Shown here: positions 11,061-23,698 of the stretch, piece after piece | Layout of the letters: every line of letters begins with the position of its first letter | How positions within the stretch are numbered: position 1 is the first letter of the stretch | Assembly: GCA_039619475.1 (NCBI GenBank) | Contig: CM077116.1 | Span: 280,503,258 to 280,567,257 of the forward strand | DNA: 64,000 nucleotides | Reading direction: 5' to 3' | Origin: Icerya purchasi | Taxonomy: Eukaryota; Arthropoda; Insecta; Hemiptera; Monophlebidae | Notes under the pieces: model-generated | What the model was told of the DNA's origin: nothing | Databases searched by the model: none | What the model saw: only the letters and a program-made list of their open reading frames with translations | Position numbers and translations under genes: made by a program

Positions 11061-12640
11061 AATATATCAAAAAAAATATCAGGAACGAATTTTAATAAAC
11101 TGAAAACAAGAAAACCGGCAAAATAACGTTAACCGCATTATATAGAGACGTACAGAAGACAAGAATGGACAAAGTAATTGGAGTAAAAATAACACCTCAT
11201 ATATCAGAACATTACAATAAAGAGCACCCGATGAAATATACTGAGAGCGCCAGAATTGAAAATTTCTCATGGGAGAGAGAGAAAACTATAACGGCCAAAA
11301 ATTCTTAAACGGCGAAGCAGCATAGAAATACTAGCGAACAACGAGATAAATAATGTAAATATAAAAAACTAATAATTAAAAAGCAGGACAGCTTTATAGA
11401 ATAACAGTAAATTAACAAAATAGAATTAAGATACAACGAGGGAAATCCTGATATAATCAATAAAGAGTGCGATTAAAGAAATTCTCTCAAAGGTGCCAGC
11501 GGAGAACCAAATCAAGCATCGCTGAGAATTCATGACCACCTAGCGGAATATTAACTGGAAAATTCAGACGAAGGTTCGCCTGGAAATATCTAAGAAATAC
11601 AGCTGAAGGAGAACGAAAATTAAAATGGAATTAATGATCTTTTAACGGAGAAGGGAGTCGCCACTGGGTAAAGAGGTGGGGCACAATGGGGCTGTGAACA
11701 CGAATAGATTACAATGAACATACGCATCTCTCTCCGATTGAATAAAATGGTGGAGATCACCCACTAATTACATATTCGTTCACATTATGAGTATATCTAT
11801 TAAAACATTACACTAAGGAGTAATTGATATATAAATTAATTTCGAAAATATTTTGGTTTGTAGATTTTCCTGTCGTTTGTTCAACAATTATGTGTCGATG
11901 GAACGTGCGATTCGTTTGATTGATTTCGTCATTAATACAATAGGTAATATGTAGTAACTCGTACCTGGATGCCATTTTTGTTCTGTTGCAGTACGGTTAA
12001 TAATTATAATGATTATATTGTTCCTCAAATTTCTTCCCGGGACGTGACCTGCCCAATAATTCTTTGGAAGTGGAATCGCTCCATGTACTGGACCATGATG
12101 AGTGCAGTAGGATGGATATGCAAAATATTCTGGCTGGAAGAATAGAGCTTTTAAATATCTAGCTGAATCCGGCTGGGGCAAGAAGAGAATGAAAAAGTTA
12201 ACCGAGCTCGGGCTGGTGAAAACGTTGATGGTGGGATTTGCAGAATTCCGCTTGGGGAAAGCAGGACTGGAAAAGTTTTCACTCGCCCGGCTGGTGAAAG
12301 GGGGGACCGAGTTGTCTACAATCATCCGGATGGTGTAAAGGAACATGTCGTATACCCTATCTGGATTACAGCAGATCTTTCCGCCCCCTCGTTCTTCAAC
12401 CGAGCCATTAGAAATTTTTACCGTTCGTTTTCCCCAACCGGAGTTCTGTCAATTCTGCGGGCCATGTTATACCCAGCTCGAGTTCGGGGTGTATTGACAA
12501 CCTCGCTTGCCCCAACCAGCGGCGGATACATCACATCAAAACAATATTGTCACGGCCCGAATTTTGCATACCTTATTAGCCGCGCTTATCATCTTCCACC
12601 GAATCACACGCTTCTGCTTGCGAAGACCTTCTACAGAAAA
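11061..12640. repeat. Monomer unit 8 (beta type)
   Basis: Nearly identical to unit 4, 6320 bp upstream, including the beta 3' end followed by an AATATATC start. Confidence 0.95.
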
Positions 12641-14219
12641 AATATATCAAAAAAAATATCAGGAACGAATTTTAATAAACTGAAAACAAGAAAACCGGCA
12701 AAATAACGTTAACCGCATTATATAGAGACGTACAGAAGACAAGAATGGACAAAGTAATTGGAGTAAAAATAACACCTCATATATCAGAACATTACAATAA
12801 AGAGCACCCGATGAAATATACTGAGAGCGCCAGAATTGAAAATTTCTCATGGGAGAGAGAGAAAACTATAACGGCCAAAAATTCTTAAACGGCGAAGCAG
12901 CATAGAAATACTAGCGAACAACGAGATAAATAATGTAAATATAAAAAACTAATAATTAAAAAGCAGGACAGCTTTATAGAATAACAGTAAATTAACAAAA
13001 TAGAATTAAGATACAACGAGGGAAATCCTGATATAATCAATAAAGAGTGCGATTAAAGAAATTCTCTCAAAGGTGCCAGCGGAGAACCAAATCAAGCATC
13101 GCTGAGAATTCATGACCACCTAGCGGAATATTAACTGGAAAATTCAGACGAAGGTTCGCCTGGAAATATCTAAGAAATACAGCTGAAGGAGAACGAAAAT
13201 TAAAATGGAATTAATGATCTTTTAACGGAGAAGGGAGTCGCCACTGGGTAAAGAGGTGGGGCACAATGGGGCTGTGAACACGAATAGATTACAATGAACA
13301 TACACATCTCTCTCCGGTTGATTAAAGTGGTGGAGATCACCCACTAATTACATATTCGTTCACATTACGAGTATATCTATTAAAACATTACACTAAGGAG
13401 TAATTGATATATAAATTAATTTAGAAAATATTTTGGTTTGCAGATTTTCCTGTCGTTTGTTCAACAATTATGTGTCGATGGAACGTGCGATTCGTTTGAT
13501 TGATTTCGTCATTAATACAATAGGTAATAAGTAGTAACTCGTACCTGGATGCCATTTTTGTTCTGTTGCAGTACGGTTAATAATTATTATGATTATATTG
13601 TTCCTCAAATTTCTTCCCGGGACGTGACCTGCCCAATAATTCTTTGGAAGTGGAAACGCTCCATGTACTGGACCATGATGAGTGCAGTAGGATGGATATG
13701 CAAAATATTCTGGCTGGAAGAATAGAGCTTTTAAATATCTAGCTGAATCCGGCTGGGGCAAGAAGAGAATGGAAAAGTTAACCGAGCTCGGGCTGGTGAA
13801 AACGTTGATGGTGGGATTTGCAGAATTCCGCTTGGGGAAAGCAGGACTGGAAAAGTTTTCACTCGCCCGGCTGGGGAAAGGGTGACCAAGTTGTCTACAA
13901 TCATCCGGATGGTGTAAAGGAACATGTCGTTTACCCTATCTGGATTACAGCAGATCTTTCCGCCCCCTCGTTCTTCAACCGAGCCATTGGAAATTTTTAC
14001 CGTTCGTTTTCCCCAACCGGAGTTCTGTCAATTCTGCGGGCCATGTTATACCCAGCTCGATTTCGGGGTGTATTGACAACCTCGCTTGCCCCAACCCGCG
14101 GCGGATACATCGCATCAAAACAATATTGTCACGGTCCGAATTTTGCATACCTTATTAGCCGCGCTTATCATCTTCCACCGAATCACACGCTTCTGCTTGC
14201 GAAGACCTTCTACAGAAAA
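12641..14219. repeat. Monomer unit 9 (beta/alpha hybrid, 1579 bp)
   Basis: Beta markers run to about 13290. A third haplotype follows (TACACATCTC and CTCCGGTTG near 13300-13320), then alpha markers to the end (GGGTGACCAAG, CTCGATTTCG). The middle haplotype is otherwise typical of units 20 onward. Confidence 0.93.
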
Positions 14220-15798
14220 AATATATCAAAAAAAATATCAGGAACGAATTTTAATAAACTGAAAACAAGAAAACCGGCAAAATAACGTTAACCGCATTAT
14301 ATAGAGACGTACAGAAGACAAGAATGGACAAAGTAATTGGAGTAAAAATAACACCTCATATATCAGAACATTACAATAAAGAGCACCCGATGAAATATAC
14401 TGAGAGCGCCAGAATTGAAAATTTCTCATGGGAGAGAGAGAAAACTATAACGGCCAAAAATTCTTAAACGGCGAAGCAGCATAGAAATACTAGCGAACAA
14501 CGAGATAAATAATGTAAATATAAAAAACTAATAATTAAAAAGCAGGACAGCTTTATAGAATAACAGTAAATTAACAAAATAGAATTAAGATACAACGAGG
14601 GAAATCCTGATATAATCAATAAAGAGTGCGATTAAAGAAATTCTCTCAAAGGTGCCAGCGGAGAACCAAATCAAGCATCGCTGAGAATTCATGACCACCT
14701 AGCGGAATATTAACTGGAAAATTCAGACGAAGGTTCGCCTGGAAATATCTAAGAAATACAGCTGAAGGAGAACGAAAATTAAAATGGAATTAATGATCTT
14801 TTAACGGAGAAGGGAGTCGCCACTGGGTAAAGAGGTGGGGCACAATGGGGCTGTGAACACGAATAGATTACAATGAACATACACATCTCTCTCCGGTTGA
14901 TTAAAGTGGTGGAGATCACCCACTAATTACATATTCGTTCACATTACGAGTATATCTATTAAAACATTACACTAAGGAGTAATTGATATATAAATTAATT
15001 TAGAAAATATTTTGGTTTGCAGATTTTCCTGTCGTTTGTTCAACAATTATGTGTCGATGGAACGTGCGATTCGTTTGATTGATTTCGTCATTAATACAAT
15101 AGGTAATAAGTAGTAACTCGTACCTGGATGCCATTTTTGTTCTGTTGCAGTACGGTTAATAATTATTATGATTATATTGTTCCTCAAATTTCTTCCCGGG
15201 ACGTGACCTGCCCAATAATTCTTTGGAAGTGGAAACGCTCCATGTACTGGACCATGATGAGTGCAGTAGGATGGATATGCAAAATATTCTGGCTGGAAGA
15301 ATAGAGCTTTTAAATATCTAGCTGAATCCGGCTGGGGCAAGAAGAGAATGGAAAAGTTAACCGAGCTCGGGCTGGTGAAAACGTTGATGGTGGGATTTGC
15401 AGAATTCCGCTTGGGGAAAGCAGGACTGGAAAAGTTTTCACTCGCCCGGCTGGGGAAAGGGTGACCAAGTTGTCTACAATCATCCGGATGGTGTAAAGGA
15501 ACATGTCGTTTACCCTATCTGGATTACAGCAGATCTTTCCGCCCCCTCGTTCTTCAACCGAGCCATTAGAAATTTTTACCGTTCGTTTTCCCCAACCGGA
15601 GTTCTGTCAATTCTGCGGGCCATGTTATACCCAGCTCGAGTTCGGGGTGTATTGACAACCTCGCTTGCCCCAACCAGCGGCGGATACATCACATCAAAAC
15701 AATATTGTCACGGCCCGAATTTTGCATACCTTATTAGCCGCGCTTATCATCTTCCACCGAATCACACGCTTCTGCTTGCGAAGACCTTCTACAGAAAA
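14220..15798. repeat. Monomer unit 10 (beta/alpha/beta hybrid, 1579 bp)
   Basis: Same mosaic as unit 9 up to GGGTGACCAAG near 15461. It then switches to the beta end (GCCATTAG near 15563, CTCGAGTTCG, AACCAGCGG) and is followed by an alpha start. It is a double recombinant relative to alpha and beta. Confidence 0.93.
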
Positions 15799-17378
15799 AA
15801 TATAACAAAAAAAATATCAGGAACGAATTTTAATAAACTGAAAACAAGAAAACCGGCAAAATAACGTTAACCGCATTATATAGAGACGTACAGAAGACAA
15901 GAATGGACAAAGTAATTGGAGTAAAAATAACACCTCATATATCAGAACATTACAATAAAGAGCACCCGATGAAATATACTGAGAGCGCCAGAATTGAAAA
16001 TTTCTCATGGGAGAGAGAGAAAACTATAACGGCCAAAAATTCTTAAACGGCGAAGCAGCATAGAAATACTAGCGAACAACGAGATAAATAATGTAAATAT
16101 AAAAAACTAATAATTAAAAAGCAGGACAGCTTTATAGAATAACAGTAAATTAAAAAAATAGAATTAAGAAACAACGAGGGAAATCCTGATATAATCAATA
16201 AAGAGTGCGAGTAAAGAAATTCTCTCAAAGGTGCCAGCAGAGAACCAAATCAAGCATCGCTGAGAATTCATGACCACCTAGCGGAATATTAACTGGAAAA
16301 TTCAGACGAAGGTTCGCCTGGAAATATCTAAGAAATTACAGCTGAAGGAGAACGAAAATTAAAATGGAATTAATGATCTTTTAACGGAGAAGGGAGTCGC
16401 TACTGGGTAAAGAGGTGGGGCACAATGGGGTTGTGAACACGAATAGATTACAATGAACATACGCATCTCTCTCCGATTGATTAAAGTGGTCGAGATCACT
16501 CACTAATTACATATTCGTTCACATTACGAGTATATCTATTAAAACATTACACTAAGGAGTAATTGATATATAAATTAATTTAGAAAATATTTTGGTTTGC
16601 AGATTTTCCTGTCGTTTGTTCAACAATTATGTGTCGATGGAACGTGCGATTCGTTTGATTGATTTCGTCATTAATACAATAGGTAATAAGTAGTAACTCG
16701 TACCTGGATGCCATTTTTGTTCTGTTGCAGTACGGTTAATAATTATTATGATTATATTGTTCCTCAAATTTCTTCCCGGGACGTGACCTGCCCAATAATT
16801 CTTTGGAAGTGGAAACGCTCCATGTACTGGACCATGATGAGTGCAGTAGGATGGATATGCAAAATATTCTGGCTGGAAGAATAGAGCTTTTAAATATCTA
16901 GCTGAATCCGGCTGGGGCAAGAAGAGAATGGAAAAGTTAACCGAGCTCGGGCTGGTGAAAACGTTGATGGTGGGATTTGCAGAATTCCGCTTGGGGAAAG
17001 CAGGACTGGAAAAGTTTTCACTCGCCCGGCTGGGGAAAGGGTGACCAAGTTGTCTACAATCATCCGGATGGTGTAAAGGAACATGTCGTTTACCCTATCT
17101 GGATTACAGCAGATCTTTCCGCCCCCTCGTTCTTCAACCGAGCCATTGGAAATTTTTACCGTTCGTTTTCCCCAACCGGAGTTCTGTCAATTCTGCGGGC
17201 CATGTTATACCCAGCTCGATTTCGGGGTGTATTGACAACCTCGCTTGCCCCAACCCGCGGCGGATACATCGCATCAAAACAATATTGTCACGGTCCGAAT
17301 TTTGCATACCTTATTAGCCGCGCTTATCATCTTCCACCGAATCACACGCTTCTGCTTGCGAAGACCTTCTACAGAAAA
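15799..17378. repeat. Monomer unit 11 (alpha type)
   Basis: Alpha throughout, with CAGCAGAGAACC, as in units 3 and 7. A private C-to-T occurs at 16500 (GAGATCACTCAC). Confidence 0.95.
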
Positions 17379-18957
17379 AATATATCAAAAAAAATATCAG
17401 GAACGAATTTTAATAAACTGAAAACAAGAAAACCGGCAAAATAACGTTAACCGCATTATATAGAGACGTACAGAAGACAAGAATGGACAAAGTAATTGGA
17501 GTAAAAATAACACCTCATATATCAGAACATTACAATAAAGAGCACCCGATGAAATATACTGAGAGCGCCAGAATTGAAAATTTCTCATGGGAGAGAGAGA
17601 AAACTATAACGGCCAAAAATTCTTAAACGGCGAAGCAGCATAGAAATACTAGCGAACAACGAGATAAATAATGTAAATATAAAAAACTAATAATTAAAAA
17701 GCAGGACAGCTTTATAGAATAACAGTAAATTAACAAAATAGAATTAAGATACAACGAGGGAAATCCTGATATAATCAATAAAGAGTGCGATTAAAGAAAT
17801 TCTCTCAAAGGTGCCAGCGGAGAACCAAATCAAGCATCGCTGAGAATTCATGACCACCTAGCGGAATATTAACTGGAAAATTCAGACGAAGGTTCGCCTG
17901 GAAATATCTAAGAAATACAGCTGAAGGAGAACGAAAATTAAAATGGAATTAATGATCTTTTAACGGAGAAGGGAGTCGCCACTGGGTAAAGAGGTGGGGC
18001 ACAATGGGGCTGTGAACACGAATAGATTACAATGAACATACACATCTCTCTCCGGTTGATTAAAGTGGTGGAGATCACCCACTAATTACATATTCGTTCA
18101 CATTACGAGTATATCTATTAAAACATTACACTAAGGAGTAATTGATATATAAATTAATTTAGAAAATATTTTGGTTTGTAGATTTTCCTGTCGTTTGTTC
18201 AACAATTATGTGTCGATGAAACGTGCGATTCGTTTGATTGATTTCGTCATTAATACAATAGGTAATAAGTAGTAACTCGTACCTGGATGCCATTTTTGTA
18301 CTGTTGCAGTACGGTTAATAATTATTATGATTATATTGTTCCTCAAATTTCTTCCCGGGACGTGACCTGCCCAATAATTCTTTGGAAGTGGAAACGCTCC
18401 ATGTACTGGACCATGATGAGTGCAGTAGGATGGATATGCAAAATATTCTGGCTGGAAGAATAGACCCTTTAAAGATCTAGCTGAATCCGGCTGGGGCAAG
18501 AAGAGAATGGAAAAGTTAACCGAGCTCGGGCTGGTGAAAACGTTGATGGTGGGATTTGCAGAATTCCGCTTGGGGAAAGCAGGACTGGAAAAGTTTTCAC
18601 TCGCCCGGCTGGGGAAAGGGGGACCAAGTTGTCTACAATCATCCGGATGGTGTAAAGGAACATGTCGTTTACCCTATCTGGATTACAGCAGATCTTTCCG
18701 CCCCCTCGTTCTTCAACCGGGCCATTGGAAATTTTTACCGTTCGTTTTCCCCAACCGGAGTTCTGTCAATTCTGCGGGCCATGTTATACCCAGCTCGATT
18801 TCGGGGTGTATTGACAACCTCGCTTGCCCCAACCCGCGGCGGATACATCGCATCAAAACAATATTGTCACGGTCCGAATTTTGCATACCTTATTAGCCGC
18901 GCTTATCATCTTCCACCGAATCACACGCTTCTGCTTGCGAAGACCTTCTACAGAAAA
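17379..18957. repeat. Monomer unit 12 (hybrid, 1579 bp)
   Basis: Beta front, then the CCGGTTG haplotype near 18052. It diverges from alpha with GATGAAACGTGC near 18215, TAGACCCTTTAAAG near 18461 and a five-G tract near 18618. The G-tract length shifts the plus-strand frame and opens a 129-codon frame at 18507-18896 that has no counterpart in neighbouring units. Confidence 0.92.
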
Positions 18958-20536
18958 AATATATCAAAAAAAATATCAGGAACGAATTTTAATAAACTGA
19001 AAACAAGAAAACCGGCAAAATAACGTTAACCGCATTATATAGAGACGTACAGAAGACAAGAATGGACAAAGTAATTGGAGTAAAAATAACACCTCATATA
19101 TCAGAACATTACAATAAAGAGCACCCGATGAAATATACTGAGAGCGCCAGAATTGAAAATTTCTCATGGGAGAGAGAGAAAACTATAACGGCCAAAAATT
19201 CTTAAACGGCGAAGCAGCATAGAAATACTAGCGAACAACGAGATAAATAATGTAAATATAAAAAACTAATAATTAAAAAGCAGGACAGCTTTATAGAATA
19301 ACAGTAAATTAACAAAATAGAATTAAGATACAACGAGGGAAATCCTGATATAATCAATAAAGAGTGCGATTAAAGAAATTCTCTCAAAGGTGCCAGCGGA
19401 GAACCAAATCAAGCATCGCTGAGAATTCATGACCACCTAGCGGAATATTAACTGGAAAATTCAGACGAAGGTTCGCCTGGAAATATCTAAGAAATACAGC
19501 TGAAGGAGAACGAAAATTAAAATGGAATTAATGATCTTTTAACGGAGAAGGGAGTCGCCACTGGGTAAAGAGGTGGGGCACAATGGGGCTGTGAACACGA
19601 ATAGATTACAATGAACATACGCATCTCTCTCCGATTGATTGAAGTGGTGGAGATCACCCACTAATTACATATTCGTTCACATTACGAGTATATCTATTAA
19701 AACATTACACTAAGGAGTAATTGATATATAAATTAATTTAGAAAATATTTTGGTTTGTATATTTTCCTGTCGTTTGTTCAACAATTATGTGTCGATGAAA
19801 CGTGCGATTTGTTTGATTGATTTCGTCATTAATACAATAGGTAATAAGTAGTAACTCGTACCTGGATGCCATTTTTGTACTGTTGCAGTACGGTTAATAA
19901 TTATTATGATTATATTGTTCCTCAAATTTCTTCCCGGGACGTGACCTGCCCAATAATTCTTTGGAAGTGGAAACGCTCCATGTACTGGACCATGATGAAT
20001 GCAGTAGGATGGATATGCAAAATATTCTGGCTGGAAGAATAGAGCTTTTAAATATCTAGCTGAATCCGGCTGGGGCAAGAAGAGAATGGAAAAGTTAACC
20101 GAGCTCGGGCTGGTGAAAACGTTGATGGTGGGATTTGCAGAATTCCGCTTGGGGAAAGCAGGACTGGAAAAGTTTTCACTCGCCCGGCTGAGGAAAGTGG
20201 GGACCGAGTTGTCTACAATCATCCGGATGGTGCAAAGGAACATGTCGTTTACCCTATCTGGATTACAGCAGATCTTTCCGCCCCCTCGTTCTTCAACCGA
20301 GCCATTGGAAATTTTTACCGTTCGTTTTCCCCAACCGGAGTTCTGTCAATTCTGCGGGCCATGTTATACCCAGCTCGAGTTCGGGGTGTATTGAAAACCT
20401 CGCTTGCCCCAACCCGCGGCGGATACATCACATCAAAACAATATTGTCACGGTCCGAATTTTGCATACCTTATTTGCCGCGCTTATCATCTTCCACCGAA
20501 TCACACGCTTCTGCTGCGAAGAACTTCTACAGAAAA
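18958..20536. repeat. Monomer unit 13 (transitional, 1579 bp)
   Basis: Beta front half and a diverged second half: GATTGAAGTGG near 19633, GTATATTTTCC near 19757, GAGGAAAGTGGGG near 20190, TGCAAAGGAAC near 20231, TTGAAAACC near 20391, and a one-base loss in CTGCTGCGAAGAAC near 20512. It marks the right edge of the homogenised left family. Confidence 0.93.
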
Positions 20537-22117
20537 AATATATCAAAAAAAATATCAGGAACGAATTTTAATAAACTAAAAACAAGAAAACCGGCAAAAT
20601 AACGTTAACCGCATTATATAGAGACGTACAGAGGTCAAGAATGGACAAAGTAATTGGAGTAAAAAAAACACCTCATATATCAGAACATTACAATAAAGAG
20701 CACCCGATGAAATATACTGAGAGCGCCAGAATTGAAAATTTCCCATGGGAGAGAGAGAAAACTACAACGGCCAAAAATTCTTAAACGGCGAAGCAGCATA
20801 GAAATACTAGCGAACAACGAGATAAATAATGTTAATATAAAAAACTAATAATTAAAAAGCAGGACAGCTTTATAGAATAACAGTAAATTAACAAAATAGA
20901 ATTATGATACAACGAGGGAAATCCTGATATAATCAATAAAGAGTGCGAGTAAAGAAATTCTCTCAAAGGTGCCAGCGGAGAACCAAATCAAGCATCGCTG
21001 AGAATTCATGACCACCTAGCGGAATATTAACTGGAAAATTCAGACGAAGGTTCGCCTGGAAATATCTAAGAAATTACAGCTGAAGGAGAACGAAAATTAA
21101 AATGGAATTAATGATCTTTTAACGGAGAAGGGAGTCGCCACTGGGTAAAGAGGTGGGGCACAATGGGGCTGTGAACACGAATAGATTACAATGAACATAC
21201 CCATCTCTCTCCGATTGATTAAAGTCGTGGAGATCACCCACTAATTACATATTCGTTCACATTATGAGTATATCTGTTAAAACATTACACTAAGGAGTAA
21301 TTGATATATAAATTAATTTAGAAAATATTTTGGTTTGCAGATTTTCCTGTCGTTTATTCAACAATTATGTGCCGATGGAACGTGCGATTCGTTTGATTGA
21401 TTTCGTCATTAATACAATAGGTAATAAGTAGTAACTCGTACCTGGATGCCATTTTTGTTCTGTTGCAGTACGGTTAATAATTATTGTGATTATATTGTTC
21501 CTCAAATTTCTTCCCGGGACGTGACCTGCCCAATAATTCTTTGGAAGTGGAAACGCTCCATGTACTGGACCATGATGAGTGCAGTAGGATGGATATGCAA
21601 AATATTCTGGCTGGAAGAATAGAGCTTTTAAATATCTAGCTGAATCCGGCTGGGGCAAGAAGAGAATGGAAAAGTTAACCGAGCTCGGGCTGGTGAAAAC
21701 GTTGATGGTGGGATTTGCAGAATTCCGCTTGGGGAAAGCAGGACTGGAAAAGTTTTCACTCGCCCGGCTGGTGAAAGGGGGGACCGAGTTGTCTACAAAC
21801 ATCCGGATGGTGTAAACGAACATGTCGTTTACCCTATCTGGATTAAAGCAGATCTTTCCGCCCCCTCGTTCTTCAACCGAGCCATTGTTAATTTTTACCG
21901 TTCGTTTTCCCCAACCGGAGTTCTGTCAATTCTGCGGGCCATGTTATACCCAGCTCGAGTTCGGGGTGTATTGACAACCTCGCTTGCCCCAACCCGCGGC
22001 GGATACATCACATCAAAACAATATTGTCACGGTCCGAATTTTGCAGACCTTATTAGCCGCGCTTATCATCTTCCACCGAATCACACGCTTCTGCTTGCGA
22101 AGACCTTCTACAGAAAA
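20537..22117. repeat. Monomer unit 14 (transitional, 1581 bp)
   Basis: First unit of 1581 bp. It still has the left-family GTAATTGG and GAGAAGGGAGTC, but already carries TTTCCCATGG, GCGAGTAAAG without the other alpha markers, and AAACGAACATG near 21815, which are typical of the units to the right. Confidence 0.93.
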
Positions 22118-23698
22118 AATATATCAAAAAAAATATCAGGAACGAATTTTAATAAACTAAAAACAAGAAAACCGGCAAAATAACGTTAACCGCATTATAT
22201 AGAGACGTACAGAAGACAAGAATGGACAAAGAAATTGGAGTAAATATAACACCTCATATATCAGAACATTACAATAAAGAGCACCCGATGAAATATACTG
22301 AGAGCGCCAGAATTGAAAATTTCCCATGGGAGAGAGAGAAAACTATAACGGCCAAAAATCCTTAAACGGCGAAGCAGCATAGAAATACTAGCGAACAACG
22401 AGATAAATAATGTAAATATAAAAAACTAATAATTAAAAAGCAGGACAGCTTTATAGAATACCAGTAAATTAACAAAATAGAATTAAGAAACAACGAGGGA
22501 AACCCTGATATAATCAATAAAGAGTGCGAGTAAAGAAATTCTCTCAAAGGTGCCAGCGGAGAACCAAATCAAGCATCGCTGAGAATTCATGACCACCTAG
22601 CGGAATATTAACTGGAAAATTCAGACGAAGGTTCGCCTGGAAATATCTATGAAATTACAGCTGAAGGAGAACGAAAATTAAAATGGAATTAATGATCTTT
22701 TAACGGAGACGGGAGTCGCTACTGGGTAAAGAGGTGGGGCACAATGGGGCTGTGAACACGAATAGATTACAATGAACATACGCATCTCTCTCCGATTGAT
22801 TAAATTGGTCGAGATCACCCACTAATTACATATTCGTTCACATTACGAGTATATCTATTAAAATATTACACTAAGGAGTAATTGACATATAAATTAATTT
22901 AGAAAATATTTTGGTTTGTAGATTTTCCTGTCGTTTGTTCAACAATTATGTGTCGATGGAACGTGCGATTCGTTTGATTGATTTCGTCATTAATACAATA
23001 GGTAATAAGTAGTAACTCGTACCTGGATGCCATTTTTGTTCTGTTGCAGTACGGCTAATAATTATTGTGATTATATTGTTCCTCAAATTTCTTCCCGGGA
23101 CGTGACCTGCCCAATAATTCTTTGGAAGTGGAAACGCTCCATGTACTGGACCATGATGAGTGCAGTAGGATGGATATGCAAAATATTCTGGCTGGAAGAA
23201 TAGAGCTTTTAAATATCTAGCTGAATCCGGCTGGGGCAAGAAGAGAATGGAAAAGTTAACCGAGCTCGGGCTGGTGAAAACGTTGATGGTGGGATTTGCA
23301 GAATTCCGCTTGGGGAAAGCAGGGCTGGAAAAGTTTTCACTCGCCCGGTTGGGGAAAGGGGGGACCGAGTTTTCTACAATCATCCGGATGGTGTAAACGA
23401 ACATGTCGTTTACCCTATCTGGATTACAGCAGAACTTTCCACCCCCTCGTTCTTCAACCGAGCCATTGGAAATTTTTACCGTTCGTTTTCCCCAACCGGA
23501 GTTCTGTCAATTCTGCGGGCCATGTTATACCCAGCTCGATTTCGGGGTGTATTGACAACCTCGCTTGCCCCAACCCGCGGCGGATACATCACATCAAAAC
23601 AATATTGTCACGGTCCGAATTTTGCATACCTTATTAGCCGCGCTTATCATCTTCCACCGAATCACACGCTTCTGCTTGCGAAGACCTTCTACAGAAAA
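22118..23698. repeat. Monomer unit 15 (first of near-identical pair)
   Basis: Right-side markers GAAATTGG and GAGACGGGAGTC appear here for the first time. AAAAATCCTTAAAC near 22355, GAATACCAGT near 22456 and AATATCTATGAAATTAC near 22641 are shared with unit 16. Confidence 0.95.
23393..23413. repeat. Central hairpin of the foldback, perfect 7 bp stem (unit 15 example)
   Basis: GTAAACG at 23393-23399 pairs with CGTTTAC at 23407-23413 around a 7-base AACATGT loop. Two further G-C pairs outside a mismatch extend the stem. Units 14-19 and 23-40 have this perfect form. Units 1, 3, 7, 9-13, 21 and 22 have one stem mismatch (AAAGG). Beta units 2, 4, 5, 6 and 8 have two (AAAGG and CGTATAC). Unit 20 has one on the other side (CATTTAC). 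Confidence 0.75.

Larger units (their letters stand above)
3161..15798. repeat. Left higher-order repeat, four units (~6.32 kb), two full copies
   Basis: Alpha units with the private CAGCAGAGAACC recur at units 3, 7 and 11 with spacings of 6320 and 6318 bp, each followed by a beta-fronted unit. Units 3-6 and 7-10 form two tetramers, and units 11-14 look like a third that has been altered. Units 7 and 8 match 3 and 4 closely. Units 9 and 10 match 5 and 6 less well because of hybrid segments. Units 1-2 duplicate the alpha-beta pair of 3-4. Confidence 0.7.
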
